A stretch of 49,664 nt of DNA from Anaerovirgula multivorans (GCF_900188145.1 NZ_FZOJ01000034.1:1-49664), one strand, 5' to 3'. Numbered from the stretch's first letter, positions 26,985-34,702 are shown. Numbers and translations are program-made. Notes: generated from the sequence alone by a model not told the origin.

Positions 26985-29522
26985 ATGACTGGAAAAAAGC
27001 GTTTAAGTCTATGTATAATAACGAAAAATGATCAAAAATATCTTTCTAATTGTTTGCAAAATATGAAAGAGTTTGTAGATGAAATAATCATCGTAGATAT
27101 AGGATCAAGGGATTTAACCATTGCTATAGGAAAACAGGCAGGTGCAAATGTTTATCGAATGGAATGGAAAAACAATTATAGTGAAGCTAAAAACCTTTGC
27201 TTAGATCAAGCCAAAGGAAGATGGATTTTATTTCTTCAGGCAAATGAGAGGATTTCTAAGGAACAATTAAAAGAGATGCATCATCTCTTAGAAAATCCCA
27301 ATGTAGAGGGATATTTACTATATGTTGATCGTCCCGCACAAAACCATCGTATCTCATCACCTGTACAATCCCTACGTCTACTTCGAAACCGTAGGGAATA
27401 TCGTTATCAATACAAAGCATTTGAACAAATCTCAGATGAACGCTTAAGCAACATCCTAGACGCAGGAATTCGAATTACTCAACAAGCTGATCCTATTCTG
27501 TCTAGTGAGGTCGATTCACTTATCTTGTTATTAGAAGAAGATATTAAAGAATATCCAGAGGATAGTTACCTGCAATATATGTATGGAATAGAGCTTTTAA
27601 ATCAAAAAAAGTACCAAGAAAGTATAGTATATTTTCAGCAAGCATGTAAAAATGTAAATTTCGATTATTTATTTGCTCCTCACTTATATAAATGCTTAAG
27701 TTGGGCTCTTATCTCCCTTCAAAGACACACAGAGGCTTTAGATGTGTTGGATGAGGGAATCAAGGTATTCCCTTTTTATAGCGATCTCCTTGTTTTACGA
27801 GGGGAGTTACGAAAGCAGTCTCAACAGTATGAAGAAGCTATCCAAGACTTGGAGAGGAGCTTAAAAACAAGAGAACAGCTTCATTCTATAGTACCTAGAC
27901 CAGAAATAAATACTTCTATTATTTTAGAAACATTGGGGGAGGTCCATGAGAAGGTACTTAATCATCAGCAAGCGCTTGCATGTTATCACCAAGCCTATGA
28001 ACTAAACAAGAGAAATCAAGAACTTTTATATAAAATAGGGAAACTAGTCAAAAAAATAGATTCCACTGAAATACTAAAAAAGCTATTTAAGGTAGCCATG
28101 GAGCAAAAAAATCTTCAACAGTTGATAACACTTATGGATATATTTTTTCAGCAACGAAAATATGTTCAAGTTTTAGCTCATGTAAAGTATTTAGAATCTT
28201 TGATAGGCAAAGGGGAACAAATAGAAAGTATTAAGTTTTCTTGTTACATGATGCTAGGAAAAGTGGAGGAAGCAAGGCTTTGTTTTTCAGTTATAAATAA
28301 GGAAAGTCCTTTCTATAATCATATGCTATTACAACGAATAGAAAACTATTGGTGCTATAATCAGTGGAAAGAAGCTGGGGAACTATTAGAAGAAATAAAT
28401 GAAATAGAAAGTATGGAAAACTCTATCAAGGCTGCATATCATTTGCTTCATCGGTTATTCACCGAAAAAGAACTAAGCTATACTCTATTGGCAAAACAGG
28501 AATATGAAATTGTTAGTACACTAATGGAAAATTTCTTATGGCTGGGACACATAGAAAAAGCACAGCTTCTTTTATCTTTATTATTACAAGGAGAGAAAGA
28601 AGATCAATATATTAAATTAGCTGAACCTTGGATAGAAGGAAATCATTACGAAAATATAAAAAAAATTTTCCTATGTATTTCAAATGAGCAAAAACAGTTA
28701 GAATTTAAACAAGAAATTATCGAGTCTTTGCTGCGCAGTGAATATATAGAAACAGCTGAAAAACTAGTGAAACTAGGAGATTCACAGTCGTTGGGAGCAC
28801 TAGAATATGTACTGTGGTCAAAAGGCTTCATAAAAAAAATAAAGGAATGGATAGGGAAGATCCACTCTCCAGCTCTTCAAACACCGACTAAACCAAGTAA
28901 AGCTTTAGTAGACTTTTATCAAGGTTTAGGTTTAGCTAAAAATGATGTAAATTTTACTATTGAAGAGATGACATGTGCTAAAATACATGAGGAAATAGGA
29001 AAATTTTATGTAAAAGCACAGCAAAGAGAAGAGGCTTTATCCGCATATTTTCGAGCACTACAATGGGATCCTCAGGATGACCTGGTACAAGAAAAAATAG
29101 TGAAGATGTTTCAAAAGAATTCTAGTCAATTTCATGTTTTTTTAGAGGAAAAATGTTGGATTTTAGAAGGCGGTTGGTTTCATCACAAACAGGAATTTAT
29201 TCATTATGTTCAAGGGCTCATTTACTTTAAGAATCAACTATTTGAAAAAGCATTAGCAGCCTTCCTCAAAATAGGAGAGGATAAAAGCAGTTATCCCATA
29301 GCTTTTGCTTACATGATCGGTAGTTTATGGCTTGCAGGAAAGGAAGCAGAAGCAAAGAGACGGTTGAAGGAGCAAAGCAAAACATCTGAAGTTTTTCCAC
29401 TGTTTTTCTATATTTGTAAAAACTATGCCTTAGGTCGATTAGATGAAGGGCATCGACAATATCCCTACAGTGAGTTAATCATGCTGGAAAAACAAAGGAT
29501 ACGTGACAGCAGCTACGAATGA
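26985..29522 (+). CDS. GT2 glycosyltransferase-TPR fusion with degenerate DxD motif
   Basis: 845 residues. Residues 5-130 follow the GT2 fold (RLSLCIITKNDQKYLSNCL, EIIIVDIGSRDLT, NNYSEAKNLCLDQAKGRWIL). Where GT2 enzymes of this TPR-linked group read LDADE, this one reads LQANE, so both metal-binding acids are lost. The remaining 700 residues are TPR-like helical repeats (for example YLQYMYGIELLNQKKYQESI, ALACYHQAYELNKRNQELLY). It may be a scaffold rather than an active enzyme. The ribosome site AGAGGAG is about 13 bases before ATG, longer than usual. A strong terminator follows and closes the cluster. Confidence 0.82.
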   Translation: MTGKKRLSLCIITKNDQKYLSNCLQNMKEFVDEIIIVDIGSRDLTIAIGKQAGANVYRMEWKNNYSEAKNLCLDQAKGRWILFLQANERISKEQLKEMHHLLENPNVEGYLLYVDRPAQNHRISSPVQSLRLLRNRREYRYQYKAFEQISDERLSNILDAGIRITQQADPILSSEVDSLILLLEEDIKEYPEDSYLQYMYGIELLNQKKYQESIVYFQQACKNVNFDYLFAPHLYKCLSWALISLQRHTEALDVLDEGIKVFPFYSDLLVLRGELRKQSQQYEEAIQDLERSLKTREQLHSIVPRPEINTSIILETLGEVHEKVLNHQQALACYHQAYELNKRNQELLYKIGKLVKKIDSTEILKKLFKVAMEQKNLQQLITLMDIFFQQRKYVQVLAHVKYLESLIGKGEQIESIKFSCYMMLGKVEEARLCFSVINKESPFYNHMLLQRIENYWCYNQWKEAGELLEEINEIESMENSIKAAYHLLHRLFTEKELSYTLLAKQEYEIVSTLMENFLWLGHIEKAQLLLSLLLQGEKEDQYIKLAEPWIEGNHYENIKKIFLCISNEQKQLEFKQEIIESLLRSEYIETAEKLVKLGDSQSLGALEYVLWSKGFIKKIKEWIGKIHSPALQTPTKPSKALVDFYQGLGLAKNDVNFTIEEMTCAKIHEEIGKFYVKAQQREEALSAYFRALQWDPQDDLVQEKIVKMFQKNSSQFHVFLEEKCWILEGGWFHHKQEFIHYVQGLIYFKNQLFEKALAAFLKIGEDKSSYPIAFAYMIGSLWLAGKEAEAKRRLKEQSKTSEVFPLFFYICKNYALGRLDEGHRQYPYSELIMLEKQRIRDSSYE

Positions 29523-29549
29523 GTACTATTTAAGAAAGTTCATAAAAAG

Positions 29550-29585
29550 AAAGATGTGCTGTAATTTTGCACATCTTTTTTTTAT
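29550..29585. terminator. Bidirectional terminator closing the glycosylation cluster
   Basis: AAAGATGTGC (29550-29559) pairs with GCACATCTTT (29569-29578) followed by TTTTT; on the minus strand the stem is followed by CTTTTTATG, so it also serves the convergent DUF4183 gene. Confidence 0.9.
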
Positions 29586-29601
29586 TCATATTTAATTACT
29601 A

Positions 29602-29982
29602 TTAGCTTGTTACTGTAGTTGTAGAAGTAGAGGTTGGTGCAAAGTTATTTACAGCTAAGGTGATTGGTGCACTAACTGGAACTGTAGATGCTTGCGTGAT
29701 CACTACTGAAGAACCAGTTGCAGCAACTGTAAATAAACTAGATTGCTGTAACACACCGTTGATAAATAACAAATAATATCCATTGTCATCTGCTGTAGTT
29801 ACAAGGTTTGAAGCTACAGGATCACCAGCATCATCAAAAAATGCTGTAGATGGAATCGTTATGGTACCACTAGTTCTATGCGCATCGTCAAAATCATAAA
29901 AGTACTTCTCGACTTCTGGGTTCGTGTCGGTATCTGTTGTTGTAACAGCATCCATAACAAGCTTAAATAATTTTGTAGCCAT
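29602..29982 (-). CDS. DUF4183 domain protein, Thr-rich tail
   Basis: 126 residues, one DUF4183 domain: YFYDFDDAHRTSGTITIPST, then [19 protein letters not shown] and VVITQASTVPVSAPITLAV. The last ten residues (TSTSTTTVTS) and the N-terminal VTTTDTDT are Thr/Ser-rich, good sites for O-glycosylation. No signal peptide. AGGGGGG lies seven bases before ATG, a very strong site, consistent with an abundant structural protein. It shares the domain with the large protein at the other end of the cluster. Confidence 0.85.
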   Translation of the reverse strand: MATKLFKLVMDAVTTTDTDTNPEVEKYFYDFDDAHRTSGTITIPSTAFFDDAGDPVASNLVTTADDNGYYLLFINGVLQQSSLFTVAATGSSVVITQASTVPVSAPITLAVNNFAPTSTSTTTVTS

Positions 29983-30192
29983 GCTTTATCCCCCCTTTTT
30001 TTCTTAGCATGTTTTAATCTTCTTTACACTGTAGTATATTAGGCAAGGGGTGGATTTGACACTAATAATTGAGTACACTGTTTTTTTTGATAAGGATTTA
30101 TAGCATATGTATTTTTTTGATAAATTAATGCATAAATTGCCAAAGAACGCTGAAAAGGGGGCGACATATATAAGTGGAGCAAACAAAACTAC
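29983..30192. other. Intergenic gap, no gene seen
   Basis: Between the DUF4183 gene and the small basic protein on the same strand. The promoter of the DUF4183 gene must be here. No clear sigma-A match found; possibly a sporulation promoter. Confidence 0.3.
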
Positions 30193-30405
30193 TTATGCAC
30201 CACCTGTCTTTCTACGCTGGTTATTTGTTTTTTTTGCTAGTTGACTTTGCTTACTTGTGTTAGCATTGAAGGAATTAGACCGAGATTTTCCATTTGATTT
30301 TTCTTGGTTTTTGGTTGCAAGCATCTGCTTCATAGCCTCCTGAAGGCTAATCTTTTTTTTCTCACTAGTTTTTGTGCTTTGTTCTTCATTTCCTAAATTA
30401 GTCAT
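30193..30405 (-). CDS. Small basic hydrophilic protein, unknown
   Basis: 70 residues, rich in Lys, Ser, Asn and Gln (EKSNGKSRSNSFNANTSKQS, QRRKTGGA), with one short helix ISLQEAMKQMLATK. No family recognised; disordered and nucleic-acid- or spore-protein-like in composition. AAGGAG lies about ten bases before ATG. The next minus gene upstream has its own terminator, so this is a separate unit. Confidence 0.6.
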   Translation of the reverse strand: MTNLGNEEQSTKTSEKKKISLQEAMKQMLATKNQEKSNGKSRSNSFNANTSKQSQLAKKTNNQRRKTGGA

Positions 30406-30513
30406 ATTAACAATTCTCCTTCTTACTTAAAATAATGATGTATTTCTGAGAGTCAATTATTATTATAATACACAAAAATTAATTAAACAATGGGATAATC
30501 AAGCGTAACATAC

Positions 30514-30547
30514 ATAAAAAAGCTAAGAGTAAATAACCTCCTAGCTT
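30514..30547 (-). terminator. Terminator of the HPr-like gene
   Basis: On the minus strand AAGCTAGGAG pairs with CTCTTAGCTT (one G-U pair) and runs into TTTTTATG. Confidence 0.8.
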
Positions 30548-30554
30548 ATGTCCT

Positions 30555-30794
30555 TTAATCTTTTAAATGTCTTCCTTCCATCAAGAAGGTAAACATTGTT
30601 TGAGTATCTTCTTCACTTTCAGTTTCAATTACAATATCATTAGGGTTTTGCTCTACGATAGCCATTACACCAAGTAAGGATTTAGCATTCATTGTGTATT
30701 CTCCTGATTTAATATATACCTTGCCATTTAACTTGCTCGCCATATCTACAAAGGCTTGAATGTCTTTGACTTCTTTAAAAGTAACTTTCAGCAT
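30555..30794 (-). CDS. HPr-like domain protein lacking the phosphorylated histidine
   Basis: 79 residues from ATG 30794 (AAAGG nine bases upstream). The C-terminal half GKVYIKSGEYTMNAKSLLGVMAI is the HPr signature around the regulatory Ser (NAKSLLGV), but the N-terminus (MLKVTFKEVKDIQAFVDMAS) has no His and no GLHARP motif. It cannot act as a PTS phosphocarrier. Such stand-alone relatives are common in clostridia and have no established role; a regulatory role like that of Crh is an inference. Confidence 0.8.
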   Translation of the reverse strand: MLKVTFKEVKDIQAFVDMASKLNGKVYIKSGEYTMNAKSLLGVMAIVEQNPNDIVIETESEEDTQTMFTFLMEGRHLKD

Positions 30795-30997
30795 GTTAAT
30801 CAACCTTTCATAAAATATTTTATTAGTTCAATTATATACTATATGTTCTCTTTTCTCCAGCAATTAAACAAATCCTTCACAATTTATTTTGTAATAGGAC
30901 CTATTTAATAAGGTAGAAATTCTTCATTTCTGTTAAAAAGAACATATTAAAATTCAACACTGATATTAGGATATTTATAGATAAGTGATTCTATACT

Positions 30998-31088
30998 TGA
31001 ATTTTAATATACACGGTCTACGGTTTCGTCCTTGGCTCAAAATCATAGCCAAGGACTGCAAATGTAGCCCTTAGTATATTAAAATTCA
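30998..31088. repeat. Hairpin repeat element, copy 2
   Basis: Perfect outer arms TGAATTTTAATATA (30998-31011) and TATATTAAAATTCA (31075-31088) enclose GGTCTAC (31015-31021)/GTAGCCC (31064-31070) and a perfect ten-pair inner stem GTCCTTGGCT/AGCCAAGGAC. Reverse-complemented, its core is identical to the copy at 15718-15786 while the arms differ. A third outer arm, ATATTAAAATTCA, lies at 30944-30956. Confidence 0.8.
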
Positions 31089-31184
31089 GGATTGCATATC
31101 TATAGAGAGATAAAGTGTTATAAGTATGTATATCTTGTCTATTTTCTATCAACAATAATAGATATAAAAACGAGGAGGGATAGT

Positions 31185-31427
31185 ATGGACAAATTAAGTG
31201 TTATGAGTATTCGAGTAGATAGAAGAACGGATTCAGCACCCAAAATGCAGGAAATTCTTACAAAGTATGGAGATATTATTATAGGAAGATTTGGTATTCA
31301 TGATCCTGGTGAAGTAGATCATGGGCTGATTACTTTAAACATTCGTGCAGATATGGAAAGAATTAATAATATAATGGAAGAATTAGAGAGTTTAGATGGA
31401 ATTCAAGCTAATCATATGCAGGCATAA
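31185..31427 (+). CDS. TM1266-type iron-only hydrogenase system regulator
   Basis: 80 residues from ATG 31185, seven bases after GAGGAGGG. It has the small ACT/NikR-C-like fold of the TM1266 family: LSVMSIRVDRR, KMQEILTKYGDIIIGRFGI and LITLNIRADMERINNIMEEL. The family is often linked with [FeFe]-hydrogenase maturation genes, hence the name; none is in this window. The residues between GRFGI and the third strand (HDPGEVDHG) differ from the usual PYREKG, so ligand binding may differ. Confidence 0.8.
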   Translation: MDKLSVMSIRVDRRTDSAPKMQEILTKYGDIIIGRFGIHDPGEVDHGLITLNIRADMERINNIMEELESLDGIQANHMQA

Positions 31428-31736
31428 TAAAAATTAGCAATTTTATGACTGATGAAACAGGTTTTATATGTAACAAGGATGAGCTTTTAAAATACAAAGT
31501 GATATGAGAACGGCATGAGAAGTACTCCTGCTGTTTTCTTATTTTTTGATGAACTTATTTTAAAAGATTTTTAGGATTCAAACAAATAAAAATATATAGT
31601 ATAATAACTAAATCAGAGGATTTCAAATTAAAGGAATATATGGGAAAAAGAAGAATAAGGATTTGATACATATATATGTACAGATAAGATTTAATAGTAG
31701 GCATTATTTTAAATAATAAGATAAGGAAGTGATATT
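31428..31736 (+). other. Gap with a probable terminator and no gene
   Basis: GAGAACGGC (31506-31514) pairs with GCTGTTTTC (31530-31538, two G-U pairs) and is followed by TTATTTTTT, ending the TM1266-type transcript. The remainder is AT-rich without a coding frame and must hold the promoter of the GNAT gene. Confidence 0.5.
31506..31547 (+). terminator. Rho-independent terminator
   Basis: Nine-pair stem with two G-U pairs and a TTATTTTTT tail, 79 bases after the hydrogenase-regulator-like gene. Confidence 0.7.
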
Positions 31737-32273
31737 ATGCCTAGGATTATTGGCAAAAATTTAATGTTAAGGGAGTTTCAGAAGGAGGATTTACCTCATA
31801 TCAGAGAATGGGTGAATGATCCTGATATTGCAAACAATTTGTCGGATATTTTTATGTATCCCCACACACTTAATGAGACAGAGACTTTTCTAAATGGTAT
31901 TCTCGAGGGGAAATTCTCGGATGAAAAACATTTTATTATTGCAGAGAAGGTTTCAGGTGACTATATTGGTCAAATGGGGCTATTGAAAATCGATTGGAAA
32001 AATAGAACAGCAGAAGTTGGAATAGTAATTGGTAAAAAGGATTTATTAGGAAAAGGAATAGGAACTGAAGCCATGAGATTGCTTCAACAGTTTGCTTTTG
32101 AAAGAATGAATTTGAATCGCTTAGAGCTAACAGTGCATGATTTTAATGCTAGAGCAATAAAATGCTATGAAAAATCTGGCTTTACACTAGAAGGAAGATT
32201 GAGACAGAAGTATTATTTTAATGGAAAGTATACAGACATTATTATAATGAGTATATTAAAAGAAGAGAGATGA
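31737..32273 (+). CDS. GNAT acetyltransferase (RimJ/RimL type)
   Basis: 178 residues, the usual length. KNLMLREFQKEDLPHIREWV is the N-terminal strand-helix, GKKDLLGKGIGTEAMRLLQQ the acetyl-CoA P-loop (G-K-G-I-G-T), and NLNRLELTVHDFNARAIKCY with EKSGFTLEGRLRQ the C-terminal part of the RimJ/RimL subgroup. It may act on a protein N-terminus, a polyamine or a small amine. An orphan speD lies about 700 bases downstream but repeats separate them. GGAAGTG precedes ATG. Confidence 0.9.
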   Translation: MPRIIGKNLMLREFQKEDLPHIREWVNDPDIANNLSDIFMYPHTLNETETFLNGILEGKFSDEKHFIIAEKVSGDYIGQMGLLKIDWKNRTAEVGIVIGKKDLLGKGIGTEAMRLLQQFAFERMNLNRLELTVHDFNARAIKCYEKSGFTLEGRLRQKYYFNGKYTDIIIMSILKEER

Positions 32274-32280
32274 TCGAATA

Positions 32281-32382
32281 GTTGGATTACAGCCATATCC
32301 TGCTAGAACAACCATAGGGGTTGCTGAACTACCACTAGGAGCCAAAGTGGAAATTGAAATGATTGCAAAAGGAAAACAATAA
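32281..32382 (+). pseudogene. C-terminal remnant of a RidA/YjgF-family gene
   Basis: The frame VGLQPYPARTTIGVAELPLG and AKVEIEMIAKGKQ is the last third of a RidA-type enamine/imine deaminase, including the PAR-T motif whose Arg binds the substrate carboxylate. Nothing of the first 90 residues remains; the fragment begins eight bases after the GNAT stop codon. Confidence 0.75.
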
Positions 32383-32450
32383 AAATAGAAAAATATTATT
32401 ATGATAAACCCCCTCTATTATGGAAGGGATTTTCTTTTATCCTTCGGTGT

Positions 32451-32550
32451 ATTGCTAAGACTCCCGCTTCTTCAAGCGGGAGATCAAGCACTACATCCTC
32501 GAAGTAAATTCGGCTACAATTCAGTGGAAGTAAAAACTCCCTCTGAATTA
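32451..32550 (+). repeat. IS200/IS605-end-like repeat, copy A
   Basis: About 100 bases starting GTATTGCTAAGACTCCCGCT, with the hairpin CTCCCGCTT/AAGCGGGAG, then ATCAAGCACTACATCCTCGA, and ending ACTCCCTCTGAATTAAG. A diverged second copy lies at 32663. The hairpin and overall order resemble the right ends of IS200/IS605-group elements of clostridia; the assignment is from memory and no tnpA or tnpB is present. Confidence 0.5.
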
Positions 32551-32662
32551 AGTCTCATTTTATTCCTAAATTAGTTTTTCAAGAATAGATATCTTTTCAA
32601 ATGTACATTATAATAGAGAATATGAAGAAAAAATATATTAATCAAGAATGATTTCCTCTTTG

Positions 32663-32760
32663 GTGCAGTACTAAGTCTGCCACTTCTGTAAGTGAGAAAT
32701 CAAGCGCTATATCCTCGAAATAAATTCGGTCACAATTCAGAGAAAGTGAAAATTCCCTCT
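32663..32760 (+). repeat. IS200/IS605-end-like repeat, copy B, interrupted
   Basis: Aligns with copy A at roughly 75-80% by eye (for example ATCCTCGAAATAAATTCGGT against ATCCTCGAAGTAAATTCGGC). The match breaks after CCCTCT at 32760 and resumes at 32885 with GAATTAAG, so the 124 bases between look like an insertion of the tandem repeat described next. Confidence 0.55.
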
Positions 32761-32884
32761 AGATAAACAAACTAAGTGATCAACACGAAAGTTACAAACC
32801 GAACTTTCGGTTGCCTACTTATAGATAAACAAACTAAGTGACCAACACGAAAGTTGTAAACCAAACTTTCGGTTGCCTACTTAT
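32761..32884 (+). repeat. Tandem pair of 62-base hairpin repeats (R1, R2)
   Basis: Two units, 32761-32822 and 32823-32884, differ at four positions. Each holds CGAAAGTT...AACTTTCG as a hairpin (loops acaaaccg and gtaaacca) and ends TTGCCTACTTAT. An inverted relative lies at 33842-33898 and a degenerate one at 19743-19794. Confidence 0.85.
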
Positions 32885-32931
32885 GAATTAAGCATCATGT
32901 TATATTTACTTTGGAAAATATATCATATGAC

Positions 32932-32959
32932 TTGACAATAAAAATAGAACATGTATAAT
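32932..32959 (+). promoter_or_regulatory. Promoter of speD
   Basis: TTGACA (32932-32937) and TATAAT (32954-32959) with a 16-base spacer; start of transcription about 20-25 bases before the speD start codon. Confidence 0.8.
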
Positions 32960-32988
32960 ACTTTAGAGAATATAGTTAGAAATGGGGA

Positions 32989-33804
32989 ATGAGGTTGGCA
33001 AAGTTAAAGAATAATAAATTAAAATTATATGGATTTAATAATTTAACAAAATCCTTAAGTTTCAATATTTATGACATTTGCTATACCAAAACAAAGGAAG
33101 ATCGACAAAAATATATAGAATATATTGATGAACAATACAATTCTGAAAGATTGACAAAGATTTTAAAGGATGTTACAGCGGGAATAGGCGCAAGCGTTTT
33201 AAATATTGCAAAACAGGATTATGATCCACAGGGTGCAAGCGTAACTTTATTAATTTCAGAAGAAGAGGTGCCTTTATATGTACTAGATCCCTCTTGTAAT
33301 CGTGGAGAATTGACTCCTGGTAGAGAAAGTATAGTAGGGCATCTAGACAAAAGTCATGTAACGGTTCATACTTATCCTGAAAGCCACCCTGAAAATAATA
33401 TAAGTACTTTTAGAGTGGATATTGATGTGTCTACCTGTGGTACGATCTCTCCATTAAAAGCATTAAATTATCTTATTAGTTGTTTTGATTCCGATATCAT
33501 TACAATTGACTATAGGGTCAGAGGCTATACTCGAGATGTTAAGGGAGAGAAATATTTCATTGATCACGAAATCAGTTCAATACAAGATTTTGTTGAAATA
33601 AAAACAATAGACAGGTATAGTCTTATTGATATGAACATATACCAGTCAAATATATTCCATACTAAGATGAAGATAAAGGATATTGACCTAGATAATTATT
33701 TATTTGAAATCAATAAAGAAGATCTTAGTGAGGAAGAAAAAAGAGATATTTTCGAAAAGTTAAACAAAGAAATGACTGAAATATTTTATGGTATCAATAT
33801 TTAA
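32989..33804 (+). CDS. speD: S-adenosylmethionine decarboxylase proenzyme (long bacterial type)
   Basis: 271 residues, closely following the E. coli SpeD type (264 residues): LKLYGFNNLTKSLSFNIYDI, NIAKQDYDPQGASVTLLISE, HLDKSHVTVHTYPESHPEN, STCGTISPLKALNYLI and DYRVRGYTRD. Self-cleavage should occur at LDK-S (Ser about 122), which becomes the pyruvoyl group. The product, decarboxylated SAM, feeds spermidine synthesis; no speE is adjacent. The ATG at 32989 has only a short-spaced GGGGA upstream; TTG at 32995 is an alternative. Confidence 0.93.
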   Translation: MRLAKLKNNKLKLYGFNNLTKSLSFNIYDICYTKTKEDRQKYIEYIDEQYNSERLTKILKDVTAGIGASVLNIAKQDYDPQGASVTLLISEEEVPLYVLDPSCNRGELTPGRESIVGHLDKSHVTVHTYPESHPENNISTFRVDIDVSTCGTISPLKALNYLISCFDSDIITIDYRVRGYTRDVKGEKYFIDHEISSIQDFVEIKTIDRYSLIDMNIYQSNIFHTKMKIKDIDLDNYLFEINKEDLSEEEKRDIFEKLNKEMTEIFYGINI

Positions 33805-33841
33805 TAACTTAAGATTTGAGACTTTTAAAGGAAAAAAAGTA

Positions 33842-33898
33842 GATGACCATAAGTAGACAACCGAAAGTTTGGTTTGTAACTTTCGTGTTGATCACTGA
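33842..33898 (-). repeat. Inverted copy (R3) of the CGAAAGTT hairpin repeat
   Basis: Reading minus, GTGATCAACACGAAAGTTAC through TTTCGGTTGTCTACTTAT matches R1/R2 almost completely; the distal flank (ACTCTGTATCA) differs from R1/R2 but matches the degenerate copy at 19743-19794. It sits 38 bases after speD, so two inverted copies bracket that gene. Confidence 0.75.
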
Positions 33899-33925
33899 TA
33901 CAGAGTGCAATAACAATTACTAATT

Positions 33926-33962
33926 AAACCAGTCAGATAGTGATAATTTGGCTGGTTTTTCT
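33926..33962 (+). terminator. Terminator downstream of speD
   Basis: AAACCAGTCA (33926-33935) pairs with TGGCTGGTTT (33949-33958, one G-U pair) and ends in TT followed by TTCTAA. Confidence 0.75.
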
Positions 33963-34013
33963 AACCTAATTAATTATACTTATTGATAAAACAAAGTCAT
34001 CAGGAGGGATGAA

Positions 34014-34493
34014 ATGAAAAGAATTGATAGAATACTAAACCATTTTGAATATAAAAAAAATCTTGAAAAAAATATAGAAATGGAAAAAGATAGAGTCTAT
34101 TGTTGCCACAATCTACAGCACTTTTTTGACGTTGCAAGAGTTGGTTATATTATTGCTCTAGAGAAAAAGCTACAAATATCGAAGGAAATGATCTATGCGG
34201 CCGCGTTGTTACATGATATAGGGAAATGGAGACAATATGCTGAAGGAATAGATCATGCTTTTGTCAGTGCTGAAATAGCTGAAGGCATATTGAAGGACTG
34301 TTGTTTTCAACAGGAGGAAAGAGAAATGATTTTAGAAGCTATTAAAAAACATCGAAAAGGAAAAAATTTAGTTACTGAGTTAGATTGGATACTCTATGAA
34401 GGAGATAAGCAATCTCGATTATGTATACAATGTAAGGGTATAAAAGATTGCAAACGATTCATGGGGAAAGAACAACCTATTGTGGCGTATTAA
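34014..34493 (+). CDS. HD-domain phosphohydrolase with a Cys cluster
   Basis: 159 residues. Metal ligands are H32 (CCHNLQHFFDVARV), H67-D68 (ALLHDIGKW) and a later His/Asp (GIDHAFVSAEIAEG, KKHRKGKN), the normal HD set. The C-terminus adds CIQCKGIKDC, a small Cys cluster not typical of the fold. GGAGG precedes ATG. It stands just before the folate operon, separated by a probable terminator and a promoter. A step of folate synthesis, removal of phosphate from dihydroneopterin triphosphate, has no gene here; this hydrolase is a candidate by position only. Confidence 0.82.
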   Translation: MKRIDRILNHFEYKKNLEKNIEMEKDRVYCCHNLQHFFDVARVGYIIALEKKLQISKEMIYAAALLHDIGKWRQYAEGIDHAFVSAEIAEGILKDCCFQQEEREMILEAIKKHRKGKNLVTELDWILYEGDKQSRLCIQCKGIKDCKRFMGKEQPIVAY

Positions 34494-34603
34494 TGAAAAA
34501 TTTATAAAGTAGTAGTTATATCTTGCGAGAAAGATTGTTAAAATTTTATCTTTAATTAATATTACTATTTCATCATAAAAAAAGTGTTGAATTTACAAGG
34601 ATG

Positions 34604-34636
34604 AAGGCCTTTCTGCTGAGGGGTCTTTTATCTTTG
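34604..34636 (+). terminator. Possible terminator after the HD gene
   Basis: AAGGCCT (34604-34610) can pair with GGGTCTT (34621-34627, two G-U pairs), followed by TTATCTTT. It lies 110 bases after the gene. Confidence 0.4.
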
Positions 34637-34672
34637 GACTGCATTTTTCGATAATATTCTACGGAATATGGT

Positions 34673-34702
34673 TTGACGATAAACCTTAATAACGTGTATA
34701 AT
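34673..34702 (+). promoter_or_regulatory. Promoter of the folate operon
   Basis: TTGACG (34673-34678) and TATAAT (34697-34702) with an 18-base spacer, 88 bases before pabA. No T-box or tetrahydrofolate riboswitch core is seen in the leader. Confidence 0.7.

Noticed and set aside
30004..30186. 60-residue minus-strand frame between two small genes
   Set aside because: No ribosome site, composition of random AT-rich DNA, no family resemblance.
32440..32900. CRISPR array
   Set aside because: Several repeats occur close together, but the units are 62 and 100 bases long, adjacent or nested, with no regular unique spacers.
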